From NCBI GenBank assembly GCA_034440615.1, contig JAOTOM010004290.1:62001-126000 (forward strand): a DNA stretch of 64,000 nucleotides, written 5' to 3'. The notes beneath the pieces were generated by a model. The model was given only the letters and a program-made list of their open reading frames with translations, was not told the origin of the DNA and did not search any database. A program made the position numbers and the translations under genes. This DNA is from Ashinkailepas kermadecensis (Eukaryota; Arthropoda; Thecostraca; Neolepadidae). Of the stretch, positions 43,245-54,600 are shown one piece after another (position 1 is the first letter of the stretch; each line of letters begins with the position of its first letter).

Positions 43245-43480
43245 GAATCTCAGCTCATGCCGACACCCAGCCGACGTTGGACCGATGTCGGGGAGATGTC
43301 GGGCTGCTGTCGGTCCGCTAGCGGTCCGCTGTCGGCTTGGGAGTGAAATATCTGGCAATGGCGCGACGTTGGCTGGTCGCTATTGACATGCCGAACACAA
43401 CCCGACATACTTTTATATTCCAGGCCAGTTTGCTGATGTCGAGCCGAGAGCGGCCCGATGTCGGCATGCCGCTTACGATA
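43245..43480. repeat. Inverted cluster of GATGTCGG/CCGACATC words
   Basis: The words CCGATGTCGG, GATGTCGGGCTGC, GCTGTCGG and, in reverse sense, GCCCGATGTCGGCATGCC form a foldable G/C-rich block. It resembles a MITE with repeated subterminal motifs. No coding sequence. Confidence 0.45.
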
Positions 43481-43689
43481 TGCTGAGCTCGCCCCCACAC
43501 ACGTCGGAGGACGCCTGAGTCCCACGGACGGGAGGCGGGGACAGGAGGACATCAGGCGCCCGATGAGCTATACGGGGCGGGCGGCCCCTTCACACGTCCG
43601 GGAGAGAGCGACCCACCACTCCGACGCACTAGCAGCACCGCCCACCACTTGACCACAACCGGCCGAACCGGCAGGCACTGTGAAGAAAC

Positions 43690-43960
43690 CCAGGCCGCCA
43701 GCCCGAATCGACTTGTCACTTGGCCCGTATGGAGGCCTTCAGACCCGCCCGCCCCTGCGGGATAGAAGGACCAAAGAGACGTGCTGCTCCCTTGTCGCAA
43801 TTACACAACATAATTGAGATCCTCCGTCGCACGGTGCGTGCGACGGGGGACCTCAGCCTCCAGGACTCAATCATCCCGGACGGGGGGGGGGGGTCGAGGG
43901 GCTCGACAACTCTGATGCAACTGAGCAGACGACGCAGAACAGGGGGAGTTGGCCTACCTA
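43690..43960 (+). repeat. Dispersed repeat Z, copy 2
   Basis: Inverted relative of 28070-28325 (GGCCCGTATGGAGGCC, GTGCGACGGGGGACCTCAGC, GGCCTACCTACTCGTGACAC). Long G runs at 43880-43894 and 43974-43986 probably come from neighbouring hAT-like ends. Confidence 0.55.
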
Positions 43961-43989
43961 CTCGTGACACAGAGGGGGGGGGGGGGTGC

Positions 43990-46160
43990 ACGGTTGGATG
44001 GAGGACCTAAGCAGGGACGTTGATAGCGAATGGACAATGAGGTGGGAAGGGAAATGATGCACAGCTAGTCTCCGCGTGCTCGCCAAGCACGTTACAAGCT
44101 GGCGGCCTTGCGGTGAGGAATGTCGTCGCCCATCGGTACGCAAATATTAGCATATTTCACGCCTGTCCAGAAATACTCATGCCACATTTCAGCGACATAA
44201 TCAGGCTCGTTGAAATGTACCGGACATGCACCGGTGTTTAGTTCGCTTGAAGGAGGCTTGCTTTTAAGTTGTCTTTATCCATGTAATTTAGAGATTCTCA
44301 CCACGTGAAACCAAAATTTATCCGTGCGTGAAGCGCGCCGAAAGTCTGCCCTTTCTCCGATTTTTTTTTCGGGGGGGGAGTGGACCCGTTAAGAAATCCT
44401 GGTGGCGCCATTGCCCATCACCGTTTGGATATTATACGGATGCGTTCGACAAAAGCTATTCATCATATTTCATAAAATGGTGCGCTGTAATTCGTAAACT
44501 TAGCGCGCGAACAGATATCGATCACAATCGCCACGCTCGTCATATATGTAGCTAAAGTACCGTTCCCCCCTCAATAGGCCCCTTGCGTTCCCCCCACAAC
44601 CACTCGATAGGCCTGCCCAAGATACCTTTACTAGAAGGTACATCGAAGTTTTCCTTCAAGCCCGCATGACGTCATCCGAAGGTTTTTAATATGGTATCAA
44701 TATGGTTGCAGAATACTTTTTTTTTCAAATCATACGCAATGGTTTCTTTTATTTTGCTTCCTCTACAAGCAAGTATATTTATCTTCCGCTGACTGAGTTA
44801 TTAATATTGTCCTGTTCTTTCCATTGAACATTTGTTACGACACATATTTTTCTCATGCATTGGCAAGGTTCGATTTGTGCATTGTAATCTTGCATGTTGA
44901 GAGGAATATTTTGTAGTCATCCAGTATGCATAATATTTTTTTAAAACCTTATGCATCGTAACTCAATCTGCACCCCCTCTCGGTGAATTTTGAGCACTTT
45001 TACTTGATCACAGCAGCTCATTGTCAAACTTAGGAGGTAACTTAGGAGATTCAACCTCCAGATGAGAAAACAAGAAACAATTTTCTGAAGAGGGTAGTGT
45101 TCTGGATTCCAAAAATCCACGAGCAGCGTATTTTTCCAAACATGTACATATCTACCTACATTGACATACAACAGTCATTGAAAACATAGCTTTTTCTAGG
45201 CCAGCTAGACTAAGGGCACGGTGCATTATTCCTTGATTAATTTTGCATGGATTATTGACGATACACGCCTAATTGAATATTTATGTACAATGCAATCATG
45301 CTATGAATGCCTTCCTGAAACTTTCCATGAGTTGCAGTCTGATTTCCTGTAGTATGGATTGGCATGTTGACAATGTTTTTCCTCCACCAAAGAAAAAGAT
45401 GGATAGGCCTGGTTAGGCTAATCCTTTTATGTCAAGATTTTGATACTTTTCTCTGAGAAAATAGATTAGGCTAGCTAATTTTATGCTAGGTTACCTTGCA
45501 ATTTCTAAAGCTTTAAATAAGTAGTTATTGTATATGAACCAATTTAAAGCCCTCATTTTTGGTATTATTTTGCTTTTCAACGAATTTGTGTCCTTGTTGG
45601 TAAAAAATATGTTCTTTGTACACCGAAATAACAATCACGATAAGACCCTCATGTCAAGCATTTACCATTAAGTTGTAGCTACACTAAATTTGGGTCAAAG
45701 GTATGAGAAATAGATGATTTGGGTCAGATCTGCTGACTGAAATGGTGCATTCATGAGCTACATTTTTACAGACTGGACAAAGAATGATATCAGGTGACAA
45801 ATGTATCCATTAGATACATTTACAGTTGAACAAGTTTTTTTCTGCTATATAGTGGGCTGGATCCAGCCCACTATATCTGTTCTATCATCAAAACTTAGTC
45901 TGGAATACAAGCATAATCATTTTTGTTGAAAAAATAGCATAGTTCTTGTCATAGGAACACATGTTCAACTTTATTGACAAAAGTATCAAGCCTTTTGGAA
46001 TAGCATTATATAGGTTTTGTTTAAGTGATTGGAGCACGATTGCTCGATGTCCTGACCTGTGTATTTTAAGTATATGTCTCAAACTTAGTATAAAGGAGAG
46101 GTTATCATGAGATAACAAGTGAGTGATGCCTATTTAGGTTGATTCTTTCCATCAACAATT
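43990..46160. other. Unassigned AT-rich spacer with a perfect 30-bp palindrome
   Basis: No gene recognised. At about 45847-45876 two perfect 15-base arms ATATAGTGGGCTGGA and TCCAGCCCACTATAT abut. CCCACTATAT is also found inside the hAT-like ends at 5935 and 28665, so this may be two element ends fused head to head. Confidence 0.35.
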
Positions 46161-46164
46161 ATAG

Positions 46165-46977
46165 GATTTGTGTAAAATGCCGCCACACGCCACGGTCTTC
46201 ACTGCGGAGTTGATGGCCATCAGCAAAACTCTTGCATACATCGAGGTTGACGACGATATTTTACATGTTATTTTGACTGATTCTCTGAGCAGTCTTGTGG
46301 CGTTGCGCAGTTTTAACCAGCAACATGTCATCGTACGAGACATTTTATCGCACCTTACTTCTCTGCATCGCATGGGAAAACAGGTCATATTTTGCTGGAT
46401 TCCAGCACATGTCGAAATCCGTGGTAACGAGCTGGCCGACAGGGCTGCAAGGCGTGCAGCACAAGCGCCAAGGAGTCGCGTTCTCCCACTTCTTGCCAGT
46501 GACTACTACCCAATTATCTCATCATTTATTCTCAGACAGTGGCAGGGCAAATGGGACCAAGTGGAGTTCAACCAATTAAAGCAAATCAAACCATAGTTAG
46601 CTCCGTGGCCAACGTCCTTCAGCCAAACTAGAAGGGACGAGGTAGCCATCTGTCGTCTCAGAATTGGTCACACTCTAGCAACACATAGGTATTTATTGTG
46701 CGGGGACGACAGGCCGAAATGTGTTAGGTGTAATGCCGCACTGACTGTGCACCATGTGCTGGTGGCGTGCCAAGCATACACAGAAGAACGTAGGCGCCAC
46801 TTCGGATATGATGCGAATGCTCTGAGGTTGAAGGACTTATTGAGAGATTATTCCCGATTTATACACAATGGAGCAGTTTTGTGCTTCCTTGCGGAGATGG
46901 GATTTGACGTAATCGGTAATACATGCACCTGCCTAACTGATTATTTGTTTCCCCAGATCTTATATCAAGCGCCTTAA
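46165..46977 (+). pseudogene. I-clade LINE fragment: RNase H and C-terminal knuckle
   Basis: Encodes ATVFTAELMAISKTLAYIEV, LHVILTDSLSSLVALR, VIFCWIPAHVEIRGNELADR and, after one stop at 46594, DEVAICRLRIGHTLATHRYL and CVRCNAALTVHHVLVACQAY. It is homologous to the end of LINE A but clearly diverged. Truncated at about 46165, leaving only the last third of ORF2. Confidence 0.85.
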
Positions 46978-47572
46978 TAGCTACCGATGTTTTATATTCG
47001 TTTGTGAGTATGACGCGTGTTTAGGCAATCTTGTTATGGGTGAAATATAACCCAATGGGGTTGACGCACCCTAAAACCCCAATATTCATAATTAAAATGG
47101 CAAACATGCATAAGAAGCCTCTGGGCCGTTTTTTTATCACAATGTTGCTTTTCTGGTCATTTCTGATTTCTGATTTCTGATTGTTCCTTTGGAAAATGAA
47201 AACTTCCAAGGATATAAGCACTTTAAGTTCAAGTACTTCTATCTAAGAAATCAGTCCAAGAAAATAATATCAAAAACATTGAAATAACTTTTAAAAAAGC
47301 AAGAAGAAAATTGACTACATGTACCTGCTATCCCACCTCAACAACATATGGGAAGTGTGGGAAAAGGTTTTGGGTGTGGTGGTATATAATGAAAAATAAC
47401 ATACAATTATCAATAAATATTAATGCAACCTAACCTAGCCTACTGATGTTCGACGGCCTAACACCTACCGATGTTGAATCACTTAAACGCACTAATATTG
47501 GATTACTTAAAACCTACGGATGCCGGATTGCCTAAATATGATTTTAAAATGTGATTTTCAAAACAAATTGCA
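46978..47572. other. LINE 3' region and unassigned spacer
   Basis: The first ~100 bases probably belong to the LINE 3' UTR (GGGTGAAATATAACCCAATG). The rest has no gene. Short CTACCGATGTTG-like words repeat near 47443-47525. Confidence 0.3.
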
Positions 47573-47640
47573 GAGGACTGTCCATAATAGCCAATGCACG
47601 TGGAGGCCATGTATCGTGAAATAAATAAATAAATATATAA
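47573..47640 (+). mobile_element. LINE B 3'-end fragment
   Basis: GAGGACTGTCCATAATAGCC, GGCCATGTATCGTGAAATAA and an AAAT-type tail match 37643-37703. A copy truncated to its last ~70 bases. Confidence 0.7.
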
Positions 47641-47915
47641 ATAGGAAGACGTCAGCCTTCCACAGCCGCCGGCTGCCAGCGACCATCGTGCAGACAACGG
47701 GTCAGGCGTGCACGGTCAAGTTGGCGGACCGCCGATAGGTCATTTACATAATGACTAGATCAGGTCGCGAGTGATGCCGTTGCTGTATCCGTTCCCGAAG
47801 CCGTCCCGTCGGCTCCTGCGACGTCATTTGCCCGAGGGGTATCTCAGCTGAGGCCACCATCAGTGGTAGCCTTACCTGCTGGCGTGTGTGTTCCCTTGCC
47901 GCCCCAGTTCAGTAC

Positions 47916-47917
<2 letters not shown>

Positions 47918-47946
<29 letters not shown>
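47918..47946. repeat. AT dinucleotide microsatellite
   Basis: About 14 TA units. Short reading frames across it are meaningless. Confidence 0.85.
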
Positions 47947-48611
47947 CAAATACACAAATATATATATTACGTGGGCTATATGGGGCCTCCTGTCGGTGGC
48001 GGATCCAGGGACGGAAGTTGGGGCATGTGCCCCCTCCCCCATAAAAGGTGGCGTCTCTTCGACTAGGAAAATGCGTCCCTCCGCGAAGGCTCGAGTACAC
48101 CCCAACACCCTCGATTTTTTTCAGCCACAGGCGCCTCTCGGCAGGAAAGGCACCCCTCAAGCTACTTTCGCGGTGGCGCCACTCCAAACACGTGTCCCCT
48201 CCCCACAGGGCATATTTTAAGGATTTTTCACTGCGTCCCAAAATTTCCCGAGGGCACTAGCAAGGTACCCCCCAAAAAAAAATAAAAGTCATCGGTTTTG
48301 GCCCACTATTTTTTTGAAGGGGCACAATTTAAAAAAAAAAAAAAAAATAGCAAAAAAGTGTTTTTGTTTCTTCCTGGGGCAGGGCAAGAGCGGTTCTGCA
48401 TAATTGCCCTCATAACTGCAATGCTTCCTTCATGATACATTCACACACACAATATCATCTCTGTTCCTTATGTATTACGCATTTGTATCAGATGAATGTG
48501 CATATGTTCATGCATTGTCTTCGATCACAAGTAACATCAAGATGTGTCCCCTGACATTTGCATTTACTCGCATGTAGGTATCACTATCAGGGGATAGAGG
48601 AAGAGCTCACC
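47947..48611. other. hAT-like repeat remnants downstream of the hAT gene
   Basis: CGGTGGCGGATCCAGG at 47995 resembles a hAT terminus of the CAGTGGCGGATC type. AGTCATCGGTTTTGGCCCAC at 48287 matches the subterminal phrase at 28660. No gene. Confidence 0.4.
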
Positions 48612-51600
48612 TCAGATGCCGCTGAACCCATCTCTAAAAAACTTGCTGAGGTAGGGTCGGTTTCTGGACGACTCTGGATCCGGAGCCCCACGTCGCCGTT
48701 CACGCATGCCCAGGAACTCTTGAACGGCAGGCCGTGGGTCATAGTGCGCTGTTCCAGCCCCGTTGAGACCTATCAGGAGCCGAGCGTTTCGAGTCTCTTC
48801 GTTCATGGAAGTTCTGTGATCATCCACAATGATGTGGTGGTGACTCACGATCCTCTCCGTCTGCATTGAATGGGGAGCCATCGCAGATAATCCGCACAGG
48901 ACTTTCTGTACAATACCAGACGTGGCTCCTATTAGCTTTCGAAGACGTGTAGACATTTTGGCACCTTTGTCTGCATCCTCAGGGAGATCATGTATGTCTT
49001 CAATTTTATGCCACTCCTCACAGGCGGTGTCTGCAAACTCTCCTGCGCTGCCCGGGAAGAGCTGCTCAGACAGCGATTTTCCGTGCTCGATGAAGGATTC
49101 AAGTGTGGTAGCTTCTAGCAGGCTTTCCATTTTCTTCAGAAGTTCATCCTGTTCTGCATCCAGGCGGGCATCGAGGAACGATGTGGCGGATCCGATGACT
49201 TCCACTCGGATGGCGGCGCAGTCCCGTTTCATCGTTGGCACGAGACTGTGGCCAACTTTCCGGCGTGGCGTCTCTGCAGGCTGTTCATGCTTTTCTTCTC
49301 GCTTCCCTGGGTAGGGTGCGGTCTCCATCAGTCGGAGCTTGCGTGCTGCTGCGTCCCTGATGGTCAGGATGTCGCTCAGCAGCAGATCACTCCTCTGCAG
49401 CTTTTTCTGAACGTATCTGTACACATCCAGAACATCGCCTACAAGAGCAGTCATCCAGATCTGCCTTGCATTCCACGTGTGAAGGTATCCGGTGGCTTTT
49501 CTCCTTTCAGTAGCATCCCCATGCTCTGTGGTTTCCTCCCACACCTTTTTGCAGCCGCTGATATTTGTCAAGACAGCATCTACGACCTGTAGTTGATGTT
49601 CAGCGAAGCGCACGTCGTGATGGCGCGGGAACTGCTTCGCGTCTGGCATGACCGAATCGAGGAGCTTCTTCTTTGCTTGGTGGGTCCTGAAGTACGAGCT
49701 GACTGCCAACAGATTGTCTTTCCACACATGCAGTTCTGGCACCGCGTCCATCATGCTCTCCACTGCGAGATCTGATCGGTGAGCGCAGCACCAAAAGGTG
49801 AGGATGTCGCGCTTGAGCTGATCTCTGAGCAGACGCCACAGCCCTTTATGGCGACCAGTGTTTGCCGACTCTCCGTCGGTCGTTATGCCGGACAGCTTCT
49901 CGGTGTTTCCACAGATGGCGAGTGCATCATTGACAGCCTGCAGCAGACCTTCGGCGCCAGGCTTCTCCGGATTTGACGATGTGATGAACACGGTTTTTAC
50001 AGAAGCATCAGACAGCGCCAGACGCGCACTGACAAACTTGTGGTTGATCATTTGTTTATCCACACTTCCGTCGATTTGGATACTGTATGTCACACAGTCA
50101 TCAAAGATGTTTCGAAGCTTTTGTTTTTCAACCTTTTCAATGGCTAATAACATTTGACGGTAGAAGACTGGAGTTCGATAGTGAAGATCGCTCGGTGTTG
50201 GCTCGAATGGCTCGAAAGCCACGTCTGGCCCGTTATCACGCATGGCAGCTATGAGTCTGTCTGCACACATTGTCGCCATTGACCTGGCAGGCCACGAGTT
50301 TGCTGATGCCGTCTCAATCAGGCAGTCATTGTAGACGTCCAGTGCCATCCTGACCAGCGACTCCAACTGTTCAGCACTGTGTCCGCGGAGTGACCGCAGC
50401 CAGGGATGCTTTGTACTCTGCTCCTCCCAGCTCTTGGCAAGCTTATCACACTCCTTGGCTGTACGATGCACCTGTGACATCAAATGGTCCACCACCCTCT
50501 CTAACTTCTGTGAACTATCCGCACGGACACCAGAAGCGATGGGAACCTGCCCATTTCTGGACATTTTTTTCGCCTGATCTAGATGTGTTTCACACAGGGT
50601 ACACTTAACGTGTGTTCGCATGATGCCGGACGCCGGCTTGACAATACTCTGAAGCTCAGGGAACCTAGTTATCATGGCTTTCAGGTCCAGTCGCACACCA
50701 TGATACATCACACTACTGGAAGTTCCTGCAGTTACACTGACTGACTCCTTCGGAGTGTAATTCTTGCCGTCCCCAGGACGGGACGGATCCCCATTGCTGG
50801 ACGGATCCGTCGGGTCGCTCCTGTCGTCCCCAGGGCGGGACGGATCTGCTGGGTCGCTCCTGTCGCCCCCAGGGCGGGACAGACCCGCCGGGTCGCTCCT
50901 GTCATCTCCAGGGGAGGAAGGATCCGTTGGGTCGCTCCTGTCATCCCCAGGGCGGGACGGATCCGCTGGGTCGCTCCTGTCTTCTCCAGGGGAGGAAGGA
51001 TCCGTTGGGTCGCTCCTGGCGTCCCCAGGGCTGGACGGATCCGCTGGGTCTCTCCTGTCCTCTCTGGGGGAGGAAGGATCCGTTGGGTCGCTCCTGTCAT
51101 CCCCAGGGCTGGACGGATCCGCCGGGTCGCTCCTGTCGTCCCCAGGGCTGGACGGATCCGTTGGGTCGCTCCTGTCTTCGGGTGAGGAAGGATCCGTTGG
51201 GTCGCTCCTGTCGTCCCCAGGGCTGGACGGATCCGCTGGATCGCTCCTGTCGTCCCCAGGGCGGGACGGGTCCGTCGGGTCGCTCCTGTCTTCTCCAGGG
51301 GAGGAAGGATCTGCTGGGTCGCTCCTGTCGTTCCCAGGGCTAAACGGATCCGCTGGGTCGCTCCTGTCGTCCCCAGGGCTGGTCGGATCCGCTGGGTCGA
51401 TCCTGCCGTCCCCAGAGCTGGACGGATCCGCTGGGTCGCTCCTGTCGTCCCCAGGGCGGGACGAATCCGCTGGGTCGCTCCTGTCGGCCCCAGAGCGCGA
51501 CGGATCGCTCCTGTCATCCCCGGGGCGGGACGGATCCGCTGGGTCGCTCCTGTCGTCCCCAGGGCTGGTCGGATCCGCTGGGTCGCTCCTGTCGTCGCCA

Positions 51601-54600
51601 GAGCGGGACGGATCCGCCGAGTCGCTCATGTCATCTCCAGGGCGGGACGGATCCGCCGGGTCATCTATTTCGATCACAGTAGATGAAGCGCTGAGGGAAA
51701 AGGTGAAAATTTTGCTTTAGAAGAACGAAAAAGTCGGCCATCACCGTAACGGGGAGCGAAATATGTAGTACATCTGAATTCTATTTTTAACCCGCGCGGC
51801 GCCGGGGAGATTGCCCCTTCCCCCTCCCGAATATTTGCCAATAACTTCACAACGACGGCAGCTGTCGACGTCAAACTGTTAGAACCATATCTGAAACTTT
51901 CACGTCCACTTCGGCCAGAAAAAATCGGCCAGAGATTCTGTAAGAAAATGTCATTTCAGTGGCATTATGTCACGCGATTTTCAGTCAGATACGGTGGAAA
52001 CAGAATCAGATAGAAAACAGAATTAACTATCAGAACCAGATTCAGATCAGATCAGATAGTATAGGTATTTCACGAATCAGTGAATATCGAAGCGAAATGC
52101 AAATACACGTTATGAAAATACTAAGTAGTAATTGTTAACGTAAAATCGTATCGTAAAATCTGAAATCGCATTCTCTACTAGACGACTATCTTCTTTTTAA
52201 AGTGACGGACAGGGCGTAGAAGCGTTCTCAAAGATGGGGAGGTGGAGGGGGATTACGTTTTGAACAGACTGATTCGTAAGTATAACGGGTAGGTAGGTAG
52301 GTACTAGATTGTTTGTTGACTTCATCTGTCATTGGGGTGACGCCCGTTGGTGATAAAGGAATAAATGAAAATGAAAATGAAATTATTGCTCCATTGACTT
52401 ATAATAGGGAGGTCGCGAAAATGATATGACCAGGTCACCGATACGAAAAATCCGAAATATACAACTTCTGCATACTAACAAGTATATAAACTCCAGAGAG
52501 TTTCAAAACTCTCACAACCAATAACGTCGTGGCACGACTACAAGACATTTTTGGACAAATATGGGCACGCGATCCAAAATAGGTAGTTAAGTAGTCCGCG
52601 ATCGTTATTCCGCGATCATATAGTTCTCGTTCCGGGATCGCTATTACGCGACAGCGGAATATTTATTTAAATAAGGATAATATTCCGCGGTCGTTTATTC
52701 CGCGATCGGGATAATTAGGGATACCGTTTTTTTTATTTTTCTTTCAATAGGTAAATGAAGTTATTTAACATCGAATTATGAATTGAAGAGCAGTTATTAA
52801 CATGCATAGGTATAAGAATGAAGCTTTTCCTCTTGCACATCCTTTCAAAATGTGCTTATTTAGTCAAAATCTGATCGCGGAATAAAATTCCCCGAAATAA
52901 GGGTCCAAAAATGTTCCGCGATCGCGATCGCGGAATTAATTAAAAAAGGAAATTCCGCGATCAATTTTCGGTACTACGCGAACGCGTAATAGCGAAATCG
53001 CGGACTTACATAAGTTCCGCGATGCCCAGCACTGTTTTTGGAGGTGCGTTCAGGTGATCTGACCTATGATCTGATCTTGAAAGTCTACAACATTTTCGGG
53101 AATTTTTTTAAAAGTGATAGAGGATGCCAGATTTGATCATGCCAAAAATGGCTAATTTTCTACTCTTTTCGCTAATTTTCACACATAATTTTCCCCTCTG
53201 AACCCTGGCATGAAACCAATTCTAGGACACTGTGCCAGGCAGGGGCGTCACCGACGGGGGGGGTCGCGAGTGCGACCCCCACTTCTGAAAACCGGTGTAG
53301 GTATCTCTCAGCGTTACGACCCCCTTGGACCCTCACTCGAAAATCCGTGCATGGCTCCGACCCCCCCCCCGCTCGAAAATCCGTGCATGGCTCCGACCCC
53401 CCCGCTCGAAAATCCGTGGCGACGCCGCTGGTGCCAGGGGCGCAGTACCTAACTTTATTCCGCCTTCAGGTTGAGGGGGCATGGGGGAGAGTCGTGAGCG
53501 ATTTTCACGTCTTTCTTCCCATGCAATGCCATAACCAATGTTAAATTTCGCCAAAGTTGGGGGCGGCTGCCCCTCTGCCCCCCGGCAGGGGGTTGTCATC
53601 CGTATTCAAATAGCGTGTAGCCAAATGGAAAGATGACGTCAGGGCTAAGCTCCATTTCGACCAATGAGAAGCCGCCTTCGCGCTCACGTGACTACCACGT
53701 GACCGTGACTGCAGCGGCCATGGCCATTGGTCGGCAGCGGCTGAAACTATTTACATTGCGTTGATATGGCGCGCTTGCAGGGCTCTCCTTGATGCCGAAA
53801 AACTTCAATTTTTGTATACACAATAGTATAATATCGATTGTGATTTCGATACAAGACACTTTGGTTTATCCAGCAATACTAAATCCATTCTGCTGTCATT
53901 TGTAGTTTGTCGCGCACCGTGCCAGATTTTGCGGCCCGCCCTGGACGGTGGTGTTCTATGGCCCAGGGGCGTCGCCACCGGGGGGGCAGGGGGGCAGTCG
54001 CCCCCCTGGCGTTAGCCAGGGGGGGCAAACATATCCTTTTGCCCCCCTGAAATTTCGGGAGGCCCTGTCGCCAAACAGGAGGCCCCCAGGTTACCGACAA
54101 CAAAAAGCTACATACAACCGCTGGGAGGCCCGTCCGCACATGCCTGAGGCCCCCTCTCAACGACGTGAGGCCCCCTGAAGTTTCTAAGAGGCCCCTGCAG
54201 CTGAGTGTAGGCCCCCTATCAGCTAACCTGAGACGCCCACTACTACTACTGAGAGGCCCCTCTCAACGACGTGAGGCCCCCTGAAGTTTCTAAGAGGCCC
54301 CTGCAGCTGAGTGTAGGCCCCCTATCAGCTAACCTGAGACGCCCTACTACTACTGAGAGGCCCCTCTCAACGACGTGAGGCCCCCTGAAGCTTCTAAGAG
54401 GCCCTGCAGCTGAGTGTAGGCCCCCTATCAGCTAACCTGAGACGCCCTACTACTACTGAGAGGCCCCTCTCAACGACGTGAGGCCCCCTGAAGCTTCTAA
54501 GAGGCCCCTGCAGCTGAGTGTAGGCCCCCTATCAGCTAACCTGAGACGCCCTACTTCTACTGAGAGACCCTCTCAACAATGTGAGGCCCCCTGAAGCTTC

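Noticed and set aside
50732..51720. Additional long frames over the 39-bp repeat
   Set aside because: By-products of a repeat unit divisible by three; only the minus frame continues into the hAT-like domain.
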